Below are positions 9,434 through 19,862 of a stretch of 21,628 nt of DNA, piece after piece. The DNA lies in assembly GCF_000281045.1 (NCBI RefSeq), contig NW_008246082.1, forward strand, positions 293,524-315,151. The letters are read 5' to 3'. The DNA comes from Saprolegnia diclina VS20. Lineage: Eukaryota; Oomycota; Saprolegniomycetes; Saprolegniales; Saprolegniaceae. The translations under genes were made by a program, and so were the position numbers. Positions within the stretch are counted from its first letter, which is position 1. Every line of letters starts with the position of its first letter. A model generated the notes under the pieces. That model saw nothing but the letters and a program-made list of their open reading frames with translations, searched no databases and was not told where the DNA came from.

Positions 9434-11086
9434 CTAGGCGTTTTCCTGGCGCTGGGCCGCGGTCTTGACACCGGCACCAGCGATTGCCTTGAGCTCGGCG
9501 CTGTCTCTGGGCTCGGAAAACCCGAGCGCGGTGCGGGCTTCGGCCATGATAAAGACACTGCCGCAGACGACGACCACGTCGTTCTCACTGGCCGCCGCTA
9601 CCCGTATCACCCTGAGAGAAGGCCGACGACGTCGCAGACGTACCGTCCATCGCAGCCGAGACGCCCGACGCGACGCTGCGCTCACCGTCGTGGAAGTGAA
9701 AACCATCGTCCTACGTCATGTCTTCGATTCAAATGTGGTGCGGGCTCGGGTTCGAACCGTCGCCGAGGGCCGGAGCGCAGCTTGAATCTCCGTCATGGTC
9801 GCACAGCGCGGGTGGTAGCCCTGTACGAAATGCACCTTGTTCGGCGTCGTCTTGGCCGTGAGGAGGTCGGTGACGTGAGCCATGTCCTTGTCGGCCGAGA
9901 AGCCGCAGACGAAGCGCAGACTTTGGCTTGGGTACCTCAGCTACCCACCGCCTTCAATGCATGCTGCTTTTGAGAGTCTTGTACCTCAAGGAGGTCGAGG
10001 AGCTTCTCAAAGGCCGGAAGGTTGTGGGCAACGTCCAGAACCACAGTCGCCTGCGGTGTCTTGACGACTTCAAAGCGGCACGGCGGCCGCGACGCCAGGC
10101 ACTTGGCCACTGCGCTTGACGTCGTGTCGAGCGTCAGCTAGTACCTCTGCTCCTAAGCTCTGAAAACAAAGAGGGATAGGGAGATACCTTGGTCTTGTGC
10201 TGGCCGTGAAGGATGTTGAGCTGCACGGCCGCCATAAATGCTACGTCCGAGTTCTCGGCGTTGTAGTCCTTTGCGTGCGCCGGTGTCGGTGCCACGCACA
10301 CGATCGGACTCTGCGCATTCCGCGCGTGCTGACGACAAGACGCTCAGAAATCGACTTGGGTGATGGGAGGAGCCGTACCTGCTGCATGATGTGCTGTGGC
10401 GTTTGCGGCCCGACAACCACCGGGACGTTGGGCTTCATAATGCCGGCCTTCTCGCGCGCAATCTCGGGGATCGTGCTGCCCAGAATACGCGTGTGGTCAA
10501 GCCTAGCGTATAGAGACATAGCGTCTTGGCCATCGAGGGCGAGCTACCCGATCGACGTGATGACCGAGAGGACCGGAGTCACAATGTTGGTCGCGTCCAG
10601 GCGGCCACCAAGACCGGTTTCAAGCACGACGCAGTCGACGTCTTGAGCTGCAAAGTGCTGCAGCGCCAGCATGGTCGTGAGCTCAAAGAAGGTGGCGGGA
10701 ATGCCCTTGTCCTCGGTGAGCGCAAAGAGCGTCGGTAGGTGCGTCTCGACGTCGGCTTCCGAAATGAGCTCGCCGTTGATCTGGATGCGCTCGCGAAAGC
10801 ACGACACGTGGGGCGAGACAAAGAGGCCGGTCTTGAAGCCCGACGCCTCCAGTGCCTTGGCGAGCTTCCACGAGACGGATCCCTTGCCGTTGGTCCCCGC
10901 CACGTGCACCGTGTCAAACCGCTACAAGAGGAGTTGAGGCGGCGGCGTCAACATGCGTGGGCGCACCGTCGCCGGCTGCCCGAGGGCGTCATGGAGCGCG
11001 ACCGAGTTGCGGAGGCCCATCTTGACGGCCGCCGAGAACTGGTTGACGCCCAAGAGCCGCTTCAGCAGCACGTCATACGCGGTCAT
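9434..11086 (-). CDS. Folylpolyglutamate synthase / dihydrofolate synthase (FolC family)
   Basis: Eight exons read from the right: 11086-10967, 10921-10548, 10502-10379, 10310-10188, 10137-9985, 9940-9758, 9710-9644, 9597-9434. They total 1308 nt (435 aa), close to bacterial FolC (about 420-440). Landmarks in order: the ATP-binding loop GTNGKGSV (residues 49-56), GLGGRLDATN, SIGLDHTRILG (near 163-173) followed by EKAGI, the C-terminal-domain motif VLDVAHN (near 280-286), FSADKD (near 312-317), and a final GSVFIMAEAR strand. The enzyme adds glutamate to folates, or to dihydropteroate when bifunctional, using ATP. Sequence alone does not separate the two activities. The ATG at 11086 opens a normal FolC N-terminus (YDVLLKRLLGVNQF) with no obvious organelle-targeting extension. 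Intron 3 (10311-10378, 68 bp) is the longest placed and one of few with a CAG acceptor. The gene converges on vigilin, with 85 bp between stops. Confidence 0.92.
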
Positions 11087-11184
11087 CTTCTCGTCCTTTC
11101 TTCGAGCACCACAGTCAAACGAGCCAATGAGGTTGCCGACACCCCTTCAAGGACCAATCAGAATCGGCGAAAGGGCACGCGACG
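11087..11184. promoter_or_regulatory. Compact bidirectional promoter with CCAAT motifs (FPGS and large gene)
   Basis: Only 98 bp separate the two divergent start codons (155 bp if the right-hand gene starts at 11242). CCAAT pentamers occur at 11124-11128 and 11154-11158 on the plus strand. A minus-strand copy (ATTGG, 11190-11194) lies just inside the right-hand gene or its leader. CCAAT is the NF-Y binding core in eukaryotes. Shared control of both genes is an inference from spacing. No TATA box is visible. Confidence 0.45.
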
Positions 11185-14100
11185 ATGCCATTGGCTACTC
11201 GATGCAAGAGTGGTATCTATGCATCACAAGCCGTTTCGAGGATGCACCTTCGGCCGCTGACCAAGAGCCCCGTCAAGGCGCCGCCACCACTGGGCCCGAC
11301 AAGCGGGTCGCCGCGCAAGCAGCGAACGTTGGCAGCTGCCAAGGTAAGCGACGTCCGCGCTGCGCACGCATTTACTGCAAACGACCTCGTGACCATCTTG
11401 CCGGGCAACTACACCGAGTGTGACGCCAACGGCACGGGCACACTCCACGACATTCTCCTCTTTGACCAAAAGCTTCGGGATGCGACCGCCGCCGGCGTCC
11501 ATCTCGAAGCCACGCAGTGGACGTCGTGGGACATGGCGCGCGCAAGCCGTGACGTCGAGCGCCCCGTCGACACGGCGTCGCTGCGCCTGCTCACGTCCAA
11601 CAAGCTCACGTTGGAGATCCTCACGAGTGATCGCGGCCACCGCGTTGTACCCGCGCTCATTGCGCAGTGGGACCAAGACAAGTTTTCCGACAACGTATTA
11701 TTTCCCGCTGCCTGTCGTATCGTATGAACGAAATTAGGGTCTTCGGCTCTGGACGATTCTCGACACGTTCTTCAACTCGCTTCCGTACGTATTTGTGCGC
11801 GCAGACGAGGTCCATACGAAGCTCGTCGTACGCTACGCGAGCGCAATGACGCAGCTCAAAGCTGCGCTGGCGGACGCGCTCTTTTGCTCGAACCCGTTCG
11901 TCGCAGCCGCCGTCACGGCGTCGCTTGCACCGACGCACTGCGAGAAGCTACCGTTGTACCACTACTGCCACCAGCTCGAGCGAGAGATCCAGCTGCTCAA
12001 GAATAGCTCCGCGGATCAATCCTGGGAGATGGTGCAACAACATGCAACATGCCATTTTATCCGATGCCATGTAGATCCATGCGACCGACGTCGGGCTCAT
12101 GCAAGACGCGACCGCGCGCCTCCTCCTCGAGTACTGGAAGCTGCCCAAGCGCGAGCGGCTTGCATTTCTTGCCCAGATCTTTACGCACATTTCCGAAATG
12201 GAAGTCGAGATCGTTCGACTCCTTCTCGAGACGAGCACCTTTGTCCTACGCCGGGCGCTCGAAGAGCTCGGGTACGAGAGCAAGGAAGAGCGGCAGGCGC
12301 GCCACGTGCACACGATGACGAGCCTTGTCGCGAAATCGGTGACGGCGACGCTCGAGGCCAAGAAGCTCCGGCTGCAGAATGAAGCGAAGCGCAAGGAGCT
12401 TGAGCCGATCTCGCTTCGGCACAAGGGCATCCAGGTCAACCTGGACGTCGACCTCTTGCCTACGGTCGGGTCACCACCCCATACGCCAAAAGAAAGCTTG
12501 TACTCGCCACGCCGGTTTGTCGCCAACCGGGAGAAGAGTTTGCAGCTGCTCACCGAGCACAAGATCAAAGAAACAAAGAGCCGCGTGCTCGTCAAGGACC
12601 TCTGGACGGTCGCGGCGCTCACCGACAACCTTATCCACCACCTCTCTACGTTTGTCGACAATGGCAACGACAAGCACAACGTTCCGCTGCAGGTGCTCTC
12701 GATGGCGACGCTTCTGCTCGAGTGGTACTACTTGTCTGTACGAACGGTGCAACGAGGCGCGTAGGCTGCGCTTTGAAAAGACGCGCGCAGTCTCGTCGGC
12801 GAAAGAAGCGACGTTGGAGCTCCACGCCAACCCCCACTACAAGCAGTGCATGGTCAACATGCTCCAGCTCTTTATGGACCACGACCATGCACCGCTGAGC
12901 ATCAAGACCGAAGCCCAGGCGCTGCAAGACTACGTTCTCAACCAACGCGCACCGGCGCACATGACGGGCAATATTCCCCGGTGCGATAGTTCCACACCTA
13001 CACTGTCGAATGACATGAATGTAGCAATGACGACGCGCTGCACGCGGCACCGAGTGTGCACCCGTCGGACGTGCGCAATTTTCTAAAGCTCGGGTTCCCG
13101 GCCGAGATTGCGTCGCACCTCGTGACGATCGCCTCGGACACGACCGCGCTCGAGAAGCAGTCGCATCTGCTTCTCCTCATGGAGCAGCTCGAGCGCCACA
13201 CGCGCAACACGCTGCACAAGCCATCGTCGGCCAAACCGTCGGGCTTTGGCGACCGCCCCGTCTCGTCGGAAGCGTCCGTGGCGCTGCTGCTCGACAACAT
13301 CAAGGGCTTGATCGCGACGGCCAACGATGCCAACCGCGAGGCCATTGGCCACCAAGCCGCCGCGCTCGTCTTGGGCTACACGACCAGCCGCAAACAATCC
13401 TCGATGGTCTCGGGTCACATGCGGACGCTGGACGCCGAGAGCGTCTGCCACGTGCTATTGACCAAACTCGAGCACGAGATGCAGACCGGGCCGCTCCAGC
13501 ACTCGACGCGGCGTGAGCTCACGCGACTGCACTCGCTCGTCGCTACGTTCGTGCACGCAGACGACGCGCCGTCGACGACCGAAGCCCTCTTGGCGCCCGA
13601 CCATATTCAGAACAGCATTTCGTGGCTGGGCGCACTCGTCGCCCAAGCGCTGCTGCAAAAAGCCTCGCTGGGACCGTCGACCGGCGCGGTCTTGGACGCC
13701 TTGCACGTACGTATGGTTTATCACATGGATCATATGGACACTGTGTCTGCAATAGAGCCTCTTGATCAAGACGCAGGCCAAGATGCACGGTGCGTCCGTC
13801 CACGCGTGTTTGGCGACCATGGTCAACGCGCTCCAGCTCGCCAAGGACAAGAAGGTGCTCGCCGACTTTATCCAAGGCCTCGATGACCTCCAAGCAACAC
13901 TCAAAGCACTTTTGCAGCCGTTGGGACTTGGCACGACAGTGGTCAAACCACAAGAGGCGCATTGGGCCATGCCGGACGCAGCCATCGACGCGGTGGTCGC
14001 CGACGTTCGCGTGGACGCGACGCCCGTCTGTATCATGCAGCTCGCGACCGCGCTACGGAATCTTCACGAGGCCAACGTGGCCGCGGCGTCAGCGCCCAAG

Positions 14101-16115
14101 CCACGCGCCAATCTCTTTCCCGGTCTCATGGCGCTGGAGAAGGACAAGGGACGGCGGCCCCACGTGCTCGGTATCTCGGTCGCCGAGCTCTCCGAGATGT
14201 TTAGCGAGAACAAGGTCGTTATGAACCTCAGCACCGTGCTCAAGCTCATGTACCAGGTCCGACGCGCTGCATGAACACGTAGCGACGAGGTGGTCGTAGA
14301 TCTACCGCGAGCGGTATGAGTGCAACCTCACCGACCAAGACAGCGTCGGGTCCACAGCCTTTATCGATTTTGTGTACGACTGGTACCTTCGCAAGTACGT
14401 GCTTCGCCATCGCGACCTCTCGGACGGAGCGCGTAGGTATGGACTCCGGAAACTAGCGATGCAGCACCTCTCCAAGCTCCTTCTCTCGCTCAAGAAGCAC
14501 CGCAAGCACAGCAAAAAATGTCTTTTGTACGTACGTCCTCGAGAATGGACACATTGTCTGAGAAGCGTCTAGGTTTAGCCGCTTTTTAGGCGTCGAGATA
14601 TCCTTTTCCCCATGTTTTGGTTGCGTGTGAGTAGTCGCGACAGGTCCTTGACGCAGTGTACCTCCCCGCATACGAGTACGGAACACTCAACTTTGCTTTG
14701 GTACAACAAACCGAGTGGGAATAACGACTGACTCTCAACTAGGGACTTTTGCATCTCTGGACCAACGGCTCGTTCTTGCTCAACGCGAACACCTCTGCCA
14801 AAATGCCGCTGGCGACACTGCTCTCGATGCTCGAAGACAGGTATCAATCAATCTATCAATCTATCGACGGACGCGTCGTTAGCTATGACAAGCGGTTCGG
14901 GCCTTTTTGCTCCACCGAGCAGATCAAGGCCAAGGTGACGGCCAAGACGTGCGTCGACGACGTGTCGGTCATCGACCAAGATGTGGCCCTCGAAATCGCC
15001 CTCGACGAATTTAGCGCCATGAAAGTCATCGTGGAAACGGTGTCGTCCGCAGAAAATAAGACAAGTTGTCTATAGTTTGCCTGACTAGATGCTACTCGAC
15101 ATTTACGCGGCCGGGGACGTGCTCGGGCAAGACGACATGGGCTACGACGAGTTCTCCATCGTGCTGCACGACCTCGCGCCGTGCATCTCGGACCGTGACA
15201 CCGCACGACTCTACCGCGACGCCGTCGCGGATGTGTCGCTCGGCACGGTGCCCCGGGCGCGGTTCGTGGCGGTCATCCTCGACAACGGCGTGCTCTCGAC
15301 ACGCCAAAACAAGTTCAAGGCGTCCGGGGCCGCGTACCCGACAGTATTTTGAATATTGCAATTGAGCTTGGTCCAAGCCATGGTCGTAGGAGTACGAAGA
15401 CGACCAGTTCACGGCACTCGACGAGACGTGGCAGGCCACCGAGAGCGACCTGCTCGCCGCCGTGCAGCGGATACCCCACGCCGAGACCGCTGCGTCGCTC
15501 ACCTTGCGCGTCCGCATTCTCAAAATGGTCAACTTGTCTGCGCAAATGGCGATATGACGGAAACGGCGTTAGATTATCGCACGGAAGATCGACTCGGAGA
15601 CCGCGTGGGTCGCGTACCGTACGATTGTACGGGATGTCAACCGGTTTCGGGACCTCCAAGCAGCCGAGATTGCAGCCATCAAGGCCAAAGAAGCCACGTT
15701 CAAGGACGCTGTCGCGCGTCTCACGTCGGTCAAGTTCAAGCTGCTGCGCAAAGGGTCCGCCACCAAGACCGAAACCAATCCCGCCAGTACGAGCGCAACC
15801 TCGGTCGTGGCCTTTGTCACCGAGTTGGACGAGAACGCGCTCGAGATCGACGCGCCTCCAGCGGTGGTCGCGCAGCTCGAAGAAAAGCTCCGGGACGAGC
15901 TACTTCGACTCTCGGACGCCGCGGACGCCTCCAAAATTGAAGCGACGCTCGACTCGTACGGCGTCGCTGTGCAGAAAGTACGGCGCGTGAATGAGAAGTA
16001 TGCCAAGATCCTGCGTCGGGTGACGGTGGCGATGAAGGCGCTGGGACCAACAACGACACCAACAACGACCGAGTCGGACACCAACGACATGGACGACGGA
16101 GGCGACGCAGGTTGA
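11185..16115 (+). CDS. Large multi-exon protein of unknown family (about 1446 aa) with a weak EF-hand-like loop
   Basis: Proposed exons: 11185-11694, 11738-12031, 12075-12724, 12765-12980, 13025-13706, 13756-14256, 14300-14526, 14579-14591, 14644-14700, 14743-14840, 14883-15039, 15089-15343, 15390-15527, 15573-16115. They total 4341 nt with frame kept throughout. The boundary at 12724/12765 (40-bp intron, split Trp codon) and the 13-bp exon at 14579-14591 are the least certain. Start is ATG 11185 or the in-frame ATG 11242. I do not recognise the family. The product is long, helical and apparently soluble. Visible parts: an R/K/E-rich helix at about residues 300-360 (EELGYESKEERQARH), DFVYDWYLRKYVLRHRDL near 980-1000, and a region around 1135-1175 (MLLDIYAAGDVLGQDDMGYDEF) that looks like a degenerate EF-hand loop with D at position 1 and E at 12. 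A Glu/Lys-rich probable coiled coil near 1300-1410 ends in a T-rich acidic tail. No enzyme motif is apparent. Confidence 0.7.
14841..14882 (+). other. Fully open 42-bp intron (possible retained-intron isoform)
   Basis: This intron of the large gene has a GTATCA donor and a TTAG acceptor. It is 42 bp long, a multiple of three, and has no stop in the reading frame. Retention would add 14 residues between ...SMLED and SYDKRF. It carries three close TATCAAT/TCAATC repeats. Treating it as an intron is supported by its typical length and ends and by a smoother join after removal, but the sequence cannot exclude it being coding. Confidence 0.5.
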
Positions 16116-16164
16116 GCTTTGTGTGCACCGTTTAAACACTGGATCGAAACAAGATTGCTCGATG
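16116..16164. other. 49-bp convergent junction between two stop codons
   Basis: The stop of the large plus-strand gene (16113-16115) and the stop of MIOS on the minus strand (16165-16167) are only 49 bp apart. There is no room for two separate 3' untranslated regions, so the mature transcripts very probably overlap antisense. No AATAAA is visible on either strand in the gap. Confidence 0.6.
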
Positions 16165-19100
16165 TTAAAAGCTCAGTGCACCGTAGCCAAGCCCCGCGGG
16201 GGGCGGCGATCGCGCATCGTGCAGACGCGGGGGGGCGTCGGCTTCGGCGAGGGTCGTTGCTACTCCAAGCGTGAGTCACTGGAGATTGCGAAGTAAAAAC
16301 TACCTTGGAGTTGCTGCTCGAGCATCGCAGCGTAATCGGTCGGCTGCGCGGCGAGCATTGGCGACTTGGGCGTCGACGTCGATGCAAACGCCGTGGTCGG
16401 GCGCGTCACGGGCCCGTCGAGCTGCTTGCAGGGGCAGTCGCAGTCTGAGACTGGGCACACATCGTGCGTGGCGAACCAGTCGGTCATGTGATGCGCGTGG
16501 CCGCCTACCCCCAACCCGTCGACTAATTAACGAAAACCAAGAGTCGTACCGTGCTTGCACGTCTGGCACCACGTAAACCACTCTGCGAATGGGATGCTCG
16601 AGAGGTCGGCGAGGCTGTCGGCGTGGCTGCTGTGGCTTTCATGCTCCAACTTGAGTTTGTCGCCTTTGCGGAGCGCAAGCTCCAAGTACGGGTTGAGGGC
16701 GCCAAACGGCAGCAAGCACAGTGCGCACTGTGGCAAGGGCTTCTTGCAGCTCGGGCAGTTGTTGAGTTTTGGCTTGGCCTTGACGAGCCAGTCGCCGTTG
16801 CCGACACGGAGCAGCGACGAGAGCGCGAGCGACGACCCACAAAAGTTGCAGCGTACGTACATCTGCGGCTGCGGGAGGTTCATTTGCGCGGGCGCGGCGC
16901 CTCCGTCCGGCGACGAGAGCGCCGTGAGCTGGTCCATGAGCTGGGCCCGGCCCACATCAAAGAGCGCGCGCTCGTGGAAGAGCTGCCATTGGTTGAGCAG
17001 ATCGCGGTACAATGCGATCCACGTCGCCATCATCGGGTACTCGCTCGGCACGACGCGCGCCGCCAGCAGCGCAATCGTTTGGATATCGCCCGTGCGATCC
17101 AAGTACTCTTGGAGCAACGTGGGGTCGAGGCCAATGAGGAGGAGGCCCTGGAGGTTGCCGTCGCGCACGCAGCGCTCGACACAAGTGTCGATAAAGCGCG
17201 TGAGCGCGTCGAGCGGAAGGAACCGACACGCAAACGCGGTGCGGTCCGAGAGGAGCAAGGTCTCGTCGTGCAAAATAGAGGCAAAGAGCGGCGGCCCGTC
17301 GTCGACGACAGGCATGAACGACGCGCTCGAGTTGCGCCGGAGGTGGGCGGCCACATTGTTCTTGGGCGGCCGATGCAACGGCGTCGACGTGGACGCGGCG
17401 AGGTCCTTGGCCGTGCTCAAAAACGAACAGAGCGCGTGGAGGTACCGGGGCGCGCCGCTCGATTGGACCTCGGGGCGCTTGAGGAGCTGCAAAATCATCG
17501 AGCCCCAGAGTGCATTCGTGGTCGGCCCGTTCACCGAGTAGCCTGCGATCGCCATGGCCACCAGCTGACGCAGATCGCGGTGCGGGTCCGAGTCGGCGCC
17601 CCGCTGGAGCACCGAGACGGCCGCAAGGAGGTCGCCGTGAAAGACGGCGAGCGCCGCCGCACGGTCATAGTCGTGCGTCGACTCGCACTGAGCCAAGAGC
17701 GACGAGAGCGACGGCAAGGACGCGGCGAGGGGCGGGTCGTCCATGTAGTCTTCGTTGAGCGAGGCCCACGACCCGTTGTTGAGCTTTGTACGAGGCATCG
17801 CCGATGCGTTGAGGCCTAGCCCGCACTCGGGGTCCCACTGGCACGCGAGGAGTGCGGTGCGCCGTCCGAGGCTGTCGTAGACGAGGCAGCCGAGGTTCGG
17901 GTCGCGCATCGACGTCTCCATGGACGAGCTCGAGAGCGCGGGGGCCTTCGAGAGACCGAGAAGGTGCTGAACCCCAGCGTTCATGAGGGCTTGCGCGTCG
18001 ATGGGCCACGCGCGGAGCGGGCCGCGGTGCAAGCTCGATGTCAACAATCCTATTTTGTATCAATCTACCAAGTTGATACAAAAAGACACAACGTACCGCG
18101 CGCGTCTTGGCTGTGCATGTCCAAGGTCGCAATCGCGTGTCGCCGCAGGGCCTCGACTTGCTCGACCCACATCCACACAAAACGCAGATCGCGGTTGTCT
18201 TCCTTGACGAAGATCTGCAGCGACGTGAGCACGTTCATCGAGTAGCCGGCCTTGACGCGGCGCACCATGCGCGCCGCAATGTCGTCGTGGCCCCGGCGTT
18301 CCGGCACCTAGCACAAACACGAGAACGGTAAGGTGGGATCCGGCGCCAGAGACGACGAGCGTACCCCCGACGCGTCGGCAAAGAGGAAGTTGCCGCAGCC
18401 AAAGCCGAGCTGCCCCGTCGACGCCAGCGCCAAAGGCATTGTATCGTGGATCGACACGTTCTCCAATTTGCCCGTGATCGACGCGGTCACGAGGCGGTCC
18501 GGGTTGGCAACAACATCGGCGTTGGTGACCGCCCGCCACGAGAAAGCAAACACGGGCTCCTTGGTCGACCGCCGCTTGACGGGCTTGCGCAGCGAGCCCG
18601 AGGGCTGGTCGACGTCCCAGAGCGAGATCGATCGATCGTCCGAGGTCGTAGTCGCGAGAATACCGGGCTTGGTCGGCGACCACGCGATTTGCGTAATCGT
18701 CTTGCCGCTTGGGTAGATGGACACGAGCGGCTCGGGCGCGTCGCCCTGTCGGATCGAGCGGATGTCCCACACTTTTACGGGCTCTTTCGGGTCGTCGCTG
18801 TACGTGGCGAGGATGTGCGGACGGTGCGTGTCGAACACGACGCCGTAGACACCTAACCGCGATGGCGAAATCGCTCTCTAGCGCCATGTAGCATCCTCAA
18901 ACCTTTGGTGTGTGCCGAGACGACCATGGGCGTTGTCTTGGTGCGCAGATCGTAGATGCGGAGCCTAACGAGAGGTCACTTGGCATATAGTCGAGTAGGG
19001 TGCCACAGACCATTTGAAGCCCGTGCCCGTCGCGAGGTACGACGGGTCGGAGGGCAGCCACGCCATGGCCACGATGGCCTCCGCGTGCGACAGCTCGTGC

Positions 19101-19862
19101 GTGATCATGGGCTTGGTGAAAAACGAAAAACCTATTTGACCACGTAGGTACGCCTGTGGAGTCGATGTTTACCGGCGCCGGACCGGCTCTGAAAATGGTT
19201 TTGCTTGGACTCGTAGTGGGGCGGATCTACGGACCCTGGTGGAGGTTAGAAGCAGCAACGGGGTGCGTACCGGCGAGGATCGGGCCCGCGGCAAGCGACG
19301 TCATGGGCGTTTGCGTCGTGAGGTCCCACACGAACGCGCAGCAGTCGACGCGGACCTTCTCAAACCCGGCGGCGATCTGCGTCGGGTTGTGCGGGTTCCA
19401 TGCCACCGTGTTGCACGCAATCGGCGTGTGCATGGATGGCCGCGACGACTTGAGGCCCGGCATGGGCTGCAGTAGGTTCGTTGAGCTTCCGGACGTGCGC
19501 GATGGCATGAGCTCGACGACGGTCTGGCTAAAATCCGACAAGATGACCTTGCCCGCGCCGACGCCGGCCGCGATGAGCTGGCGGGGCAGCGGGCACCACT
19601 GCAGGCTCTTCACTTGGGCGATGTCCGAGTTGGTTTGCACCATGCGGAAGATATCCTTCTTGCGGCGGGCGGTCGTGACGTGCGGGAGGCTGTGCAGCAT
19701 CGTGTCGACGTCAACGCCCATGAGGTCCATGCCATTGCCCGCCATCTCGCGCTGCGTCTGGCACTCGTAGAGGCTCAGCGAGTCGGCGCCGGCCGCGAAG
19801 AGCGCGCTGTTGTACGGGCACCACTCGACGAGCACCTTGGGGTTGTACGGCTTCGTGCTCAT
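16165..19862 (-). CDS. MIOS: GATOR2 complex subunit MIOS (SEA4/Mio), WD40 and zinc-ribbon protein
   Basis: Nine exons read from the right: 19862-19271, 19226-19173, 19131-19011, 18964-18903, 18852-18365, 18307-18097, 18049-16550, 16504-16304, 16259-16165. They total 3324 nt (1107 aa; human MIOS is shorter, yeast Sea4 similar). The N-terminal third is a WD40 propeller ([20 protein letters not shown], then [27 protein letters not shown]). A helical middle follows. The C-terminal zinc module is diagnostic of Mio: CNFC near 910, CPSC near 941 and PLPQCALC near 951, then [10 protein letters not shown] near 1004 joined across an intron to [25 protein letters not shown]2 acts at the lysosome or vacuole, opposing GATOR1 to allow amino-acid activation of TORC1. 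The last exon was added because reading on from exon 8 enters a normal 44-bp intron. It yields a short P-rich tail ending LGYGALSF. The start ATG is just before a CCAAT-rich promoter. Confidence 0.93.
18053..18083. repeat. Perfect 11-bp inverted repeat inside MIOS intron 6
   Basis: TTTTGTATCAA at 18053-18063 is the exact reverse complement of TTGATACAAAA at 18073-18083, with a 9-nt loop. It fills most of the 47-bp intron at 18050-18096 and would form a stable hairpin in the pre-mRNA, starting about 2 nt from the TAG acceptor. It could bring the splice sites together or mask the acceptor. The role is inferred. Confidence 0.7.

Noticed and set aside
9749-9758. GGTTCGAACC, a perfect tRNA B-box-like palindrome
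   Set aside because: No matching A box or cloverleaf can be drawn around it, and it spans the end of FPGS exon 6 and the donor of its intron.
16260-16303. Ending MIOS at the stop at 16260-16262 by reading through
   Set aside because: The segment has a normal GTAG donor and TAG acceptor, is 44 bp like other introns, and removal gives a further in-frame exon ending at 16165. The read-through ending cannot be fully excluded.
16551-17819. A 422-codon plus-strand open frame opposite MIOS exon 7
   Set aside because: It is Arg/Glu/Ala-rich text antisense to the zinc-ribbon part of MIOS, where conserved Cys motifs are unmistakable on the minus strand.
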